Positions 9,886 to 21,900 of a stretch of 64,000 nt of DNA are shown here, piece after piece. The stretch spans positions 61,834 to 125,833 of the forward strand of contig MEDY01000026.1 in NCBI GenBank assembly GCA_001724265.1. Direction: 5' to 3'. The position numbers were made by a program, and so were the translations under genes. The stretch is from Rhizaria sp. SCN 62-66. Taxonomy: Eukaryota > Rhizaria, unplaced. The notes beneath the pieces were generated by a model that saw nothing but the letters and a program-made list of their open reading frames with translations, made no database searches and had not been told where the DNA came from. The stretch's first letter is position 1. Every line of letters begins with the position of its first letter.

Positions 9886-11664
9886 TCACTTGCTGGGAGC
9901 GGCAGCCTCACTGTGGCCCTTTTTGGGAGCGACAGCCTTGTTGGTTAATGCGGCAGCCACGCTCATGTCGTAGAGGCGACGGAACTCCGCCTTCATCTCA
10001 CTTCGGAGGTCGTCGATCTGGGCGTCGAACTTGTCAATCCTGGTGTCCAGCTTGTTGTTGATAGAGTCCAGCTTGTTGCCAAGCGAGTCAATCTTGTCCG
10101 CATTGTTGCACACAAGATCCACCTTGCTGCACAAGGAGCCAAGCGTGGTGTTCATCTTGTTGCTCATCGAGTTCAACGTGCCGCATGCGGAGTCGAGCTT
10201 GTCCACTTTGTCGCACACCGAGTCCAGCTTGTCGCCAACTAAGTCCAACTTGAGGCTCAAGGCCTCCACTTTGCTGGCGACCGAAGTGACAACGGTGTAC
10301 AGCGAGGTCACAGCAGCCCCAAGGGCAACGAGAGCAACAACGGTGGCTGTCATGTGCTTTTTCAGAACCGCATAGACGTCCTTGACTGCAGGCTCCTTGG
10401 GAGGAGGGGACACCGGCTTCGCGTTGGAGGCGTTGCCCTTGGCATCATCGTGAGCCGCAGCGGGGCTAGCTGCGAGGTCAGAGTGGGCGGCGCTGGCAGA
10501 AACGGCAGCGACGGCAAGCGTAGCGTCGTTGATGGCGGCTTTGAGAACCGGGTATTCGGTGGCTTTGGGGGCGGCCTGCACTTCAGGGGCCGCAGTAGCT
10601 TTACTCGCGGTCTTCTTGGCCGCAGGGTCCGGAGTAGCCTTGAAGGCTGCCGCGACGACAGTAGCCTTGACAACAGGGTCCGGGGTGACCTTGAAGGCTG
10701 CCACAACGACAGGAGCCGGAACAGTCTTGATAGTCGCCTTGACAGCAGGGTCCGGAGTAGCCTTGAAGGCGGCCGCGACAGCAGGAACCGGAGCAGTCTT
10801 AATAGTCGCCTCAATGACGGAGTCCGGGGTGGTCTTAAGGGTGGTCTCGACAGCGGCAGCTTTGACAGCAGCCGCGGTCGCGGAGTCCGGGACAGTCTTG
10901 CGCGTGGCTTTAACCACGGGGTCCGGAGTTGCCTTGAAGGCGGTCTTGGCCTCAGAGTCTGACGCGGCTTGGACAGCAGGCTTGACGACGGGGTCAGGTG
11001 TAGCCTTGAGGGCGGGCTTAACCTCGGAGCTTGTGGGAGGAGCAGTCTCAACGACGGGGGTCAGAGTCAACTTAAGGGCGGCCTTCTTGCCTTCGTGGTT
11101 CGGAGTAACCTTGATGGCGGTCTTGGGAGCGGCCTCAACCTCGGCAAGGACTGAGGTGGCACTGAAGGCAGGCTTGACCACGAGGTCAGGAGTACCCTTG
11201 ACAGCGGGATTCGAAGGAGGAGCCTTCAGAGTGACTTTGGAGGCCTTAACGACGGTGTCCTTGACGGCGGCTTTGACTCCAGGGACCTGGACCACAGAAT
11301 CAAAAGCAGCCTTGAAGCCAGTCGTCATCTCGGCGATTGAAGCAGTCTCAAAGGCGAATGCGGTCTTTGGAGCAGCCTTGGCTTCAGATTCTGGAGTGGC
11401 ATTGAGGGCCTTGTCCGGAGTCGCCTTGAAGGCGGGCTTGACAACTGAGTCTGGCGTGGCTTTAAAAGCGGAGTTCGGGTCAGTGTTGAGCACGTCCAGC
11501 GCGGTCTTGACACTGCGTTTGCGAACAGGTTTAGCGGCTGAGGACATCTCCCGGACGACGAGAGCAGGTAAGCTTAACACAGCGCGATGCGGAGCGCTAC
11601 GACTCGCGCCACGAACAGCCGCGCTCAAGCTACGGGCAGCAGCTGGAAACTTATTGTTAAACAT
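9886..11664 (-). CDS. Predicted mitochondrial membrane protein with FKATPDP repeats and a coiled coil
   Basis: A single exon of 592 aa runs from ATG 11664-11662 to TGA. I do not recognise a named family. The first 40 residues (MFNNKFPAAARSLSAAVRGASRSAPHRAVLS) are Arg/Ala/Ser-rich and lack acidic residues, as in a mitochondrial presequence; this is why I prefer it to the in-frame ATG at 11787. Residues about 60-375 are degenerate repeats of the form (A)FKATPDPVVKA. About 439-461 is a hydrophobic helix (TATVVALVALGAAVTSLY). After it comes about 100 residues of heptad-like coiled coil with recurring LDS/KxDKLDS units, ending in a charged segment and a short Ala/Lys tail. One membrane pass with a repeat arm on one side and a coiled coil on the other suggests a tether or organising role, which is inference. 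Confidence 0.75.
   Translation of the reverse strand: MFNNKFPAAARSLSAAVRGASRSAPHRAVLSLPALVVREMSSAAKPVRKRSVKTALDVLNTDPNSAFKATPDSVVKPAFKATPDKALNATPESEAKAAPKTAFAFETASIAEMTTGFKAAFDSVVQVPGVKAAVKDTVVKASKVTLKAPPSNPAVKGTPDLVVKPAFSATSVLAEVEAAPKTAIKVTPNHEGKKAALKLTLTPVVETAPPTSSEVKPALKATPDPVVKPAVQAASDSEAKTAFKATPDPVVKATRKTVPDSATAAAVKAAAVETTLKTTPDSVIEATIKTAPVPAVAAAFKATPDPAVKATIKTVPAPVVVAAFKVTPDPVVKATVVAAAFKATPDPAAKKTASKATAAPEVQAAPKATEYPVLKAAINDATLAVAAVSASAAHSDLAASPAAAHDDAKGNASNAKPVSPPPKEPAVKDVYAVLKKHMTATVVALVALGAAVTSLYTVVTSVASKVEALSLKLDLVGDKLDSVCDKVDKLDSACGTLNSMSNKMNTTLGSLCSKVDLVCNNADKIDSLGNKLDSINNKLDTRIDKFDAQIDDLRSEMKAEFRRLYDMSVAAALTNKAVAPKKGHSEAAAPSK
10540..11475 (-). repeat. Coding repeat array, consensus FKATPDPVVKA
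   Basis: A degenerate 9-14-residue unit recurs at least a dozen times (FKATPDSVVKP, FKATPDPAVKA, FKVTPDPVVKA, LKTTPDSVIEA). Spacing varies and the DNA copies are diverged. The pattern is Lys-Ala/Val-Thr-Pro-Asp alternating with Val-Val-Lys-Ala. Confidence 0.8.
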
Positions 11665-12773
11665 GCTGGTTTGCGTGTCTGAAGAAGAGAGAATGAAGCG
11701 ATCAGTAGACGAAGGAACGTGAGGCGACGGGTGCGTGAGTGAGACGGAACAGCAGCTTCGTGTTTGTGCTCCAAAGAGATTGTTCATAACATATTTTACA
11801 ACTAATTTAAATGATGTAACAGATATCAATACATTAAAGTTCGGCAAACGCTCAACTGACTTCTTCGGTGATATTTGGAAGCAATAATGTGAAAACTCGG
11901 TTCACGGACTCGCGCGACCGATGCCAGTACACCCAGGAGCCTCTTGTGGGCATGTTGTGGTGCTACGGTGTAGACAAGGCTTTCGTCAAAAAATGATTTC
12001 AAAGTAAAACTAAATATTCAAATTAAAATGTAAAAAATGAAGCATTCGCTAATAAGATTTATTTACCTCAGACAGCCTGACGAGATACAAGAAGATATGA
12101 CTATTTGTTCGATTCCTCGCCGAGCACCTGCAGGATACAGACCCGAAAGGTTCTCGTATACCTGTCAATACATGTCAATGCGAGTATTCTGACATGTGCG
12201 CGTCTCTGTATGTTTGTACACGCTCTGGTGTGAGCCCAATATCGCTTGCTTGACCTTGCACACGGCTCACATATGGCTTCCATTTGCAGGAGCACATATT
12301 CGAGACATCACTATTATTGCGATAACAACAGTTTAACAAAGAGCTAAAGTAAAAATATAATCTCAATCCTACAAAATACAGTGGGGGATGAACGATTTCA
12401 AACTTTTAGAGACAGGATCATTCATTATCTCTTTGTACTCTTGATGAATAGCACTTTTGCAGTGCTGCTTGCGCAAGCCAGGTGGCAGCTAGCCGTTGGT
12501 CGGGCACCATCAAATCGGGTTGCAGATTCCATTCGACGTAGAGTACAAAGTCCGTCATTTACGAATGTCATTTAAATATGGAAATGATACATTACCTTTT
12601 AACACCCTGCCCTATTTATACTTCTCTGCTGTATGTTCTTCAGTGGCAGTTCGACCATGATTCCTCGCTCGAATCCCTCTTCAGCCAAGGTCCGTTTCCC
12701 ATCTCTTTTCTCATCTTTTTCTCCTTCTATCATACAGCGTTGCCTATATACTCACTTTATTGTCACATTTTTG
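11665..12773. other. Divergent intergenic region
   Basis: About 1.1 kb of AT-rich DNA between the coiled-coil gene (minus) and the RS-rich gene (plus). The minus frame of the coiled-coil gene is open upstream to about 11847 and may include 5' UTR. An alternative first exon of the RS-rich gene (12657-12689) also lies here. No RNA gene was recognised. Confidence 0.4.
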
Positions 12774-15700
12774 ATGCGTTTTACGCTTTAGCGTGCATCG
12801 CGCGTTGATCCAGCAGATCGGGCAAGTATCCTAGGCAATACTCTAGGTGGCCGTCCGTCCATCCGGTACGTTCGCATCCTTCCACCCTCATCAGCGCTGC
12901 TGCAAAACAATTGAGGAGACTCAACGCTTTACTTATTTCCACGTTTTTATGTTGATTTTGTTCATATTTTCATTTGCTATTTTGTTATCGCACCTAATTT
13001 CAGCCTGCACGCCCGCGACAACGGCCAGGCTATGCGCGCGCTCCTTTCGGACCCGGATTACGTCCCTCCAAGCGAGACTGGTTCCATCAGCGCGTGTACG
13101 CCCCGCGTTGACACGTCTCCCTCGTTCACTTCGTTGAAAACTTTTAACGGATCTACTCTGGCGTCAAACACACACTTCAACACACACACGACTCACACGA
13201 ACATGAGTGGAGCAAATGCTGCAGCAGGCTTCGCGTTTGCACCCACCATTGACCTGACGCCAGCGTTTGCAGCGACTCCGCTGCACACACAATCACTACA
13301 TGCACAACACTACGCGCCCGCGTCTTTTGCATCGCCTTTTTCGAGCCCCGCTCTTGCCTCCACTGTCGACAACTATTCCACAGTCAGTGCCACTGCCACT
13401 GGCGCTGCCTCCGCTGCCACTGTCTCCGCTGCCTCTGTCTCTGCTGCTTCTGTTGCCACTGCTCCTGCTGCTACCGTAGGAGGGTCCAGTCAGAGTACCG
13501 ATGACAGCCGACTTGACTCAGGCTCCGCGGAGCGCACTGTGACAGCGTTACAGGCGCGGCGCGTTGAGCTACTGGCACAGCTTTCACAGCTCACCCAGTC
13601 ACAACTCTCACAGTCGCAGCTCACGCTGTCGCAGCCGCCGCCGCAGCAGCCGCACCCGTCACAGCCGACACAGACGCAGTCCCCGTATGCTGGCCCTGTT
13701 CCCGCTGCTGCAGTCACTGCCTCTACACACAACGTTACGTCCCCTGCTGTCGCCGCCAGCAGCGCTCTGACTGGCGCTGCAGCGGCTGCCACGGGGTTAC
13801 ATGCGTTGCGTTCACTACACTCCGACTCCCCGACCCTCGCTGCCGCGACCGCCGCGACTGCTGCGTCGGTGCAGCAGGCTGTTGCTGACGCGAGCCGCGT
13901 TCTATTGCAGAGCTCGCAGAACTTGAATCTTACGCAGCAGCACCCGAGCAAGCTTGTTGATGCGTCTACGTCGTCCACCCCCGCGTTCGGCCCCACTTTT
14001 GCGCCAACAGGTTTCGCCTCTGTCGCTGCAACTGTGGCCACTGCTGCGGCCACGGTCGGCGCCGCTACCAGCCCCGCTTTTGTGTCGGTTTCGCAGCAGT
14101 CGCCACCGTCGTCGCCGTTGCCGTTGCCGTTGCCCTCGCACGCACCGCAATCAACGCTGCAAACGCACGCGTTTGACGGGACTGCACAACCGCAGCCGCA
14201 GCCGCTGTCATCGCGGCTTAGCAGAGGCGCCATTGGTAGCGTCAGCGCCCCTAGCGCCCACGGCGGCGGTGGCTTCATGACCAGGACACCGCCCCCGCAA
14301 CGCGCCACAGCCTCTACGCTGGCGACAAGCGCAAACAGCGCCCACATGCTTCGTGCCGACTTGAGTGCCGCCGACACTGGTGCTCACAACCGCCTTGATA
14401 CGCGCAGCGGAGGTGTTGCGACCCGTGGCGCGTCGCCCGCTGTGTCGCATCAAAGCGCCTTCACCGCTGTCTCCACTCACGGCGCTGCGAAGTCGCATGT
14501 TCAGAGTCAAACTAGCGGTCAAGTTGGCGGCGGGATGGCGATGATGCGGACACCGCCGTCACGCTTTCCCATGTCTGCCAGCGGTGACTACACTAGGAAT
14601 GGGATTGTGAACAGCAGCGCTTTTGCGACTGCCGCCCCAACTCTCGCCAACACCGTCTCGAACACGCTTACCGCCAGCAACGCCGCTGCGGCCACCGACT
14701 CTGCTGTGGCTGCAGTAAACAACAACAACACCAGTAGCAGCGGCGCGCATCACCGCCGCGGAGTTTCGACTGACCGTGCGCAGTTCGGCCGTTACTCCAA
14801 CGAGCTTATGTCGCCGCTCGCGCTGCCCCCGCGGCCCCGGTCAACGGGCCCGCCCGCCGCCGCCGCTGCCCACAGTCGCCTCACCCCCGCGCACAGCCAC
14901 TACGACGGCGAACTGGCGACACAGAGTCTCTCTGCGCGTGGCCACGTCCGCGCTCGAGCTGGCACAGACTCTACTGCTGTTGCGCATGCTGTGACTGCCG
15001 GGGTCGGTGCAGGCGCGACGAGTGCTCGCGGGCACTCGAGCCGCGCACGGGACGGCCGGTACCGCGAAAGCACTCCGCCTCAGTCGCGCTCACCGTCACG
15101 CGCGCGCTCTCGGTCGCGGTCGCAAGCACGCTCGCGCTCGCAGTCGCGGTCGCACACACATTCACAAACGCAGACCTATGCGCTGACCCATGCGCCGACC
15201 CATGCGCCGACCCATGCGCAGACCCATGCGCAGGCGCAGGTGCATTCGCGGTCACAGACGCAGACGCGCTCGCGACCGCAATCTGCGTCACGCTCTCAGC
15301 GAGGTACAACACCACCGTCTCAGCAGCAACAGCAATATATGGGGCGCGAGAGTTTTGTGACGCAGTTGCCTGCTACCGCTGTCGAAGCGAAATCCCCGGA
15401 GTCCACGCTGCCCCTGAAGCGCCAGTCGCTGGGCACGCGCTCGCGCTGGCAACGCCACCCCGGCCCCTTGGCCCTGCCGTTTCCGTATCCCCGTCCCACC
15501 TCGCTGCCCACTTCCGCCGTCGCCTCTGCTACTGCGTCGCCTGCGCCGTTCGCGGCCTTTTCGCCGCAGCGCGCCCCCTCCCGCGGCAGCAGCAGCCAGT
15601 TTGACTCGCCCACAGTCATCGTGGGCGCCGCCTCTGGCGCTGGCGCTGTTGCGAGTGGCAGAGGCGGGGTACGCGTGGTATCTGGAACCGGGGGTACTTA

Positions 15701-18700
15701 CATCTCGCCGCAGCACTTACACGGCTCGATTGCGATGTCGCCCGGGTTTGTCTCTCCAACTCACAGTCGCATGCGCGGTGGTGGCGGCAGCAGTTCTCAG
15801 CAGCAGCAGCGGCGGCGGAGCAGCAGTATTGGCCGTGGCGGCACGCCCACTGTTGGCGTCGCCGCTGCGGCCGCAACTGCCGCCGCCATTGCTGCCGCTG
15901 CGGCCGCGGACGCTGCTGCCGCTGCGCGCGCGAACGTGCAAGCTGAACAGGCGTCATACTCCATCGTGAGTAAAACCAATACTTCTGTGCATGCTGGTGC
16001 GGCTGCTGCCCTTGTTCCAGCTGTTGCGAACGACGCTAGCGCGAGAGCGCGCGTGCCCCCTTCCGTCGCGATGACGCTTACGTTCGCCTCGCCGAAGGTC
16101 AAGAAGCCGCACGCGTTTGAGGCTAAGCCGCGCACCAGCGAGGCTGAAGCGAAGCCGTCCGCAGAAGTCAAGCCGCAGGTCAAGGCTGGTCGCTCGCCCG
16201 CACTGGCCTCAATTCCCGTGCCGTCTACGGTTGCTGTTAAGTCCAATAGTGACAAGTCCAAGACTGACCGTGGGCGCAGTGAACGAGACCGCTCGCGTGT
16301 GCGCGCTGTCATCGCAGCGAGCCTTAGTCACACCACAAATAGCCCTGCTCTCGTCACTACTTCTGCTACAAACACAAAGAGCTCTGCACAAGTCAAGTCT
16401 TCTGCTTTGGCGAGTGCCGTTGGCTCTGCGCCCGCTGATTCGAGGAAGAGTGACCGTGAGCACCGGTCTCGTTCGCGGTCGCGCGCGCTCTCACAGCCAC
16501 TCGTCCAGCCCGCTCCCACTCCCACCGCTGCCGCAAACGTGGGCGCGGCAGTTTCCGCTGCTGGGGCGTCGACTAGCAAGCGTGCTTCAAGTAAGTCGCG
16601 TCCGATAACAGCATTGGAGTTGACACAGCAGCTGTCCGTTTCGTTTGCGACCGCGACACCTCGCTTAGCGGCTTATGCTGACCGCGGCACAACCACCCAC
16701 GCTGTGGCTGTCAATGATGCAGACGTGTTGAACGAGTCTATCGCCGTTAACGACAGTGAGTTCGACACCACAGCGGGCAACTTTGACCGCGTCCGCGGCC
16801 GCGACTATGAGCGCGCGCGCGAGCGGCAGCGTCGTCGCGAGCACATGAGCTCTCGTTCCCGTTCACACTCTCGCCATCATGAAAAAAACGATGACGAAGA
16901 GAACGATATGAGGCATGCGCGCAGCCGTGACCAAGGCCACGATCGTGACCGTGAGCAGCGCAAGAGTGACCGTGCGCGTCGCCACACTGATCGCGACCGA
17001 GATCAGGCTGACGGTGGCAAGGGCGATGACAGTGACCGTGATCGTCGACGTCGCCGCCACAAGGAGCGCTCGCTGTCTCGCTCGCACGCGCGCACGCTTG
17101 ATAACACAGTGCATACGGCTACTACAAGTATGGACACGCTTGCAAACGTGTCTTTCTACCCTGCAGTAAATCACACGAACGCCCATGTCACTGTCGCTGC
17201 TGCCGGGGCAAAAGCTACGCCTATCTTCTCAGTCCAAGATTCACTTGCTCTGGACGACAACGCGTTCCTCGCAGCGCTGGAGCGCTCTGTCTACGGTGCT
17301 CCGAGCGACTCTGCACATAAGACCAATACTGTCTTTGCCGGCGAGTCGGCCGCGAGTCGCGCTACCCACAACAATGTGACTCACGCTCGAGCTGTGAATC
17401 CCCTGTCTCCTAACTCCCATGTTGCAGTTGCGGTTGCTCACACCAGTAGCGCAAATCGGGCTCGCACTGCGGTGACACCTGTCCGCACTGCTCCCGTCTC
17501 TGCTTCCGTGAGCGCGCCTCGCGCGTCTGCTGCGAGTGCGAGCGCCATGAAGAACCCTGCAGCAACTGCGACCGCTGCTCACAGTACGCGCAGTGGCGGC
17601 TTGTTTGACAATGATACTGACTTGCTGGCACTTGAGGCGGTACTGATAGGACCTTTTAACGCGACTACGACTGCAAATCGGTCGCCGTTACAGAGCACAT
17701 TTGTCATTCCTATCTCTGCACCCGTTAGTACACCACACACAAATTCCCAGAGCACCCAAGATGAAGCGCGCATCCCACTGGGTGCGTTACCTGAAAGTGC
17801 TGTTTCTAACCACGTCCAGTCATTCGCACCGATCTCTCAATCTCAAACTCCCCAGATGACTCAGGTGCAGACGCCGCCACAAACAGCAGTTCGCCCGCAG
17901 TCACATTCGCACTCCCAGTCTCAAGCACACGCACAAGCCCGTGCCGTGGAGGCTGCCGTGCGCGCAGCACTGGCTGCTGAGTCTGGCCCCGCTGCGAATG
18001 CATCGCATGATGCCTCTGCAGCGGAGCGTGCGGACGCGCTCATTGCGCGTGTGCTTGCGGTGTGCTTACCCAATGCGTATATCCAGCCTTCTTGTGACGC
18101 AAACGTTTCCGCTCTTGGCAACTTTAGCACGCTGAATGCTAATGCAAGCGTGGCCAACAACGTGAACGTCTCTTCCATGTATCAGCAGCAGAACGCAAGT
18201 ATCAACGCGACTCTGCGCAGCGGTCTTGATGGCACTCTGAGCACGAGTAGCGCGTTTGGTGCCCCTGTCCCTGCGCCTCTACCTCGCGGTAGCCGCGGTG
18301 GCAAGGACGTGACCGTGAGCAGCCCGCCACGCGGCGTCATTCCCCTCGGTGACCACGGCGATGCTGGCGACGATAACGCATCTGCCGACGAGGACAACGT
18401 GTATTCCGCAACATGTGCTGCCCCTGTGTCTGCGCGCAGTGTGCGCAGTGTTGGCGGCGTGCTGCGTGGTGTTTCTGCAGCGTTCCAGCTCGGCGGCGAC
18501 CCTGTGTACCAAACTGAGCAGGCACAGAAGCCCGCTGTTGTTTCAGACATGGGCACATGGTCCGTTCCTCCCTCGAATGCGATCAAGCTTCATACTGACA
18601 TCAGTGCGTCTCACCTTGATCACAGCAGCGCTGCTGCGGCGAATATGAGTCGGCGTGGTCAGTGGGGCACTGGCGATGACACGCTGGTCAACTTATCGGG

Positions 18701-18809
18701 TCTCGACGCACTCAGCGCGATTCGGATGGCAAGGGACCGTGAGCGCGAGCGCGACCGCAGGCGTGCGCAGCAGGGCGACGAGAGTGCGTTTCAGTCTGAC
18801 TCTGAGTGA
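12774..18809 (+). CDS. Very large Ala/Ser/Gln-rich protein with RS and RD repeats, function unknown
   Basis: Preferred model: exon 1 12774-12865 (ATG, with TAG as codon 6), intron 12866-13003 (GTACGT...TTTCAG), exon 2 13004-18809 (TGA); 1,965 aa. The segment around the junction (DPADRASILGNTLGGRPSIR then LHARDNGQAMRALLSDPDY) looks conserved and is not low-complexity. The alternative without TAG is ATG 12657 with exon 12657-12689 spliced to 12792, but that donor is GTCCGT, unlike the others. The body is mostly disordered, with a Gln/Ser helix near 13550 and SR dipeptides at 15075-15300. Further SR/KSDR clusters lie at 16440-16490 and an Arg/Asp-rich region (RDRDRE type) at 16780-17100. It ends with a mixed-charge RDRERERDRRR segment. 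RS/RD tracts suggest an RNA-processing or nuclear-speckle protein, which is inference only. Confidence 0.75.
15176..15234 (+). repeat. In-frame tandem repeat encoding THAP/THAQ
   Basis: About four to five near-identical 12-base units (core CCATGCGCCGAC) encode THAP, THAP, THAP, THAQ, THAQ. They sit inside the RS-rich tract of the large protein. Near-identity at the DNA level indicates recent slippage. Confidence 0.8.
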
Positions 18810-18976
18810 TCAATTCTTCATAGAGCATTCGCTTGTTCAACCAATGTCATTTTAAGAGAACACTATAGAATCATGGTTTTTATTTAGCTAACGTGTAATT
18901 AAACAGAATACATTGCTACATATCGTTTGACACTCAAAAAGCACACCAAGGAATCCCAGTATGCATGTTGATGTGC

Positions 18977-21900
18977 TTATTGCTCGCTCGCCGGCTTCCG
19001 AATAACTTGAGTGCGCATAATCCCGCCCCGCGGCGCCTGCGGCAGCGGCACGCGCGCCATCGGCCCCTGCGCCGGCGCCGGACCGGGCGACGGCCCCGCG
19101 CGCGCCGGCCTCGCCCCAGCCGTAGCAGCTGCTCCAGTCAGATCGCTCTTCATGCGCGCGAGGCCCGGTGCCGCGAGCGCCGGCGATCCCACCGCGGCGC
19201 CAGACCCGCGCGCACGCGCCGACGCTGCTCTTGGCACGGAGCCAACAGCGGGCGCGGGAGCGCCGGGCGAGTCTGTCGCGGCAGCGCTCTTGCGCGCCTC
19301 GGCCTTCGCAAGCCGCTCGCGCTCGCGCTGTGCTACTTTGGCTAGGAACGCCGCCTCGCGCGCGGCCGCAGCGCTGTCCGCGGGCGACATCCCCGCAGCA
19401 ACCATCGCGGCTGCGGCGCTGGCGGTAGAATCGGAGGCCGTCGGCGACGGCGAGGACCCGAAGCCCGACGCGCTGGCGAAGCGGTTGGACGGCGTGGGCG
19501 GCGCGAAGTCCGTCTTGACCAGGCAGCCGGAGGGCGAGTGCAGCAGCACGGGTTGCGCGCCACCGCGATAAGCCATCAGAGAGCCCGCAGACGGGGACGG
19601 CGCCAGCGCGCGCGCGTGCGCATTCGCTCCGACACCAGAGCTGAGCACAGCGGCGGATGCGGACGGGGCGAGCGGGCGCGCGCCGCTGGCAAGCGGGGGC
19701 CGGCTCGCGTTGGAGCCGGCGCTTGCTGTGGGCGTGGGCACTGCAGGCAGCGGGATGTTGGGCCTGCGCATGCCTGCCACGGCAGAAGCATTCGCACTAG
19801 CAGATGGAAACGAGCCACTCTTGCTGACACCTGTGGGCGAGCGCACTGAGCCAGGACGAGTGCCGCCGACGCCGGCATTGTTGCTCGGTGAGCGCGGGAC
19901 CTGCTTCGCACTGCTCGGCGAAACCACGGCGCGCGCATTGGTACTGCCGCCAGCAGAGGCGCCCGCTGCAGGAGTCGACCCGTGGGGCGTCGCCTTGACG
20001 CCGGTACGATCGGTGGCAGTGCGGCGCAGCAGCGCGACGCGCGCGGCACGCATGTTCACGCGTTCGGCGCGGGCGGCCTCACTCTCGTCGTCGCCGTCAG
20101 CGGCCGCGCCAAGAGCGGGCGAAGGGCCGGCGAACGACTGCGCGTGCGCTAAATGACCAGGAGCCAACATGCTAGCGCCGTTGCTCTCCTCAGCACCGTA
20201 GGGGTTGTCGCCGTTGCGCGCGCTCGGCAGCGGCCACTGCACCACAGCCCTCTGCCCCAGCACCACTCCGTGCGCACTGAGTGACTCTTCCTCGGGCAGA
20301 GTCGCCAGTACGGCGTCCCTGTCGCCGGCGCAGTTGCCCTGCAGAGGCCGGTCGTCCGCAAACGGTGTCACGCCGCCGTAGTCGCTGTCTGTCGCGCCCG
20401 TGCCGCCACGCCTGTGCACGATTTCGCTGTGCGTGTTGGTGCTGGCGCCGGCGCCTGCGTGGGTGTCGCTATCGGGGAACGGCGAGTCAGCAAACGAACC
20501 GCCTGCGGTGCTGGCGATGTCGATATGCAGTCCAGCAGAGGCCAAACGGGCGAGCGGGGAGGCCCGACCGTCGAGAGCGTTGACACCAACACCCGACTGC
20601 GACCGCGATCGCGAGGGTGACAAATCAGACTGCGAATTGACGGACACCGGCGGCAGAGGACTGCCTGAGACCTTGATGTCAACTTCAAACGCGTCTTCGC
20701 CACCGTTGCCGCCGGCACTCCCAGTGGCGTCACTGTTGCTGCCGTTGCTCTTGGCTGCCGCCGCCGCAAGCATCATGTCCCGCTTCCACGCCTTGATATC
20801 GCCGCGGCTCGACGCCGCAGCAGGACGGACGCGAGTGGGCGCAGGTGCCGGCGACTCGGTGCTATTGCTATCGACGAGAGCAGGTGAGGCAACGGGCGTC
20901 GCGGCGGCGGCGTTCTTGCGGGCTGCGGCGATTGCAGCGCGCAGCGGAGGGCGCGCTGCAGGTGCAGGCGCAGCAGCAGCAGCAGCAGTAGCGGGCGCCG
21001 CGCGCGCGGGCAGCGGCGAGGGCGTCGCAGCAGCAGCTGCTGCCTTCGGCCCGAGCATCGGCGTCACCACCACCCCAGCAGCGGAGGCAGCTGCGACCGA
21101 ATCAGACGCCGTCGAGTCGCCCGTAGCGTCGCTGTCGCCGGCCTTTTTGCCATAGTAGCGCTCCACCATTGCGCCGCGACGCAGGAACTGCTTTTGTTTC
21201 GGCGGCTCGGCCGCAGCAGCCGCCGCCGCAGCTGCAGCTGCAGGAGTCGAGGCCGGCGTGCGGCCCTTGCCCTTGGCGGCCGCGCTCGCAGCGCTGGCGC
21301 TGGGGGTCTTGGCGCGCGCCTTGCCGCTGGGCGCAGCAACACGGCCCTGCACCGCTGCGCTGGCCTTGGCGAGCTTGGCGTTTGCGCCCGCGGCAGCGCC
21401 ACGCTTGGGGGCAGCCGCACCGGCCGCGGCAGCGCGCGCCTTAGCGGGATCAGAGCAGAACGCGGCATAGATTTGCGCCATCTGCTCGTCTTCGTCAGGC
21501 TCGGCGGGGCCGGCGGGACAGATGATCTCGCCGCCACTGACAGCCTTGTTTTTGCTGCCGTTGCCACCATTGCTGGTGTTCGCAGCGGCAGCGGCTGCTG
21601 CGGCGGCCGGGAGCAAGCCTGGGGGTAGCGGACCAGTGACCGCGTTGGCAAAGGCAAACGAGATGTCGATCCCATCCTCGCTGACGTTACAGTTCTCGCT
21701 TGAGTTCGCGGCAGCAACAGCTTCTGCAGATGACGACACAAGCTTCTGCGTGTTCATGGCCATCGCCGCTGCAAAAATGTCGGCGAACGCAGCCGGACTG
21801 TTAATGCCACCCTCGCTGCCACTGTTGCTGTTGTTTGCGGACGGCGCGTTATACGCAATGGGACGCACACCACCCTTCTTCGCAACAGCGCCGACAGAAC

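Noticed and set aside
12100-12125. TTGTTCGATTC, resembling a tRNA B box
   Set aside because: The flanking bases do not form a T-arm stem, and no matching A box or cloverleaf is present.
15176-15234. Tandem repeats as a CRISPR array or satellite
   Set aside because: The units are 12 bases with no spacers and lie in frame inside a coding region.
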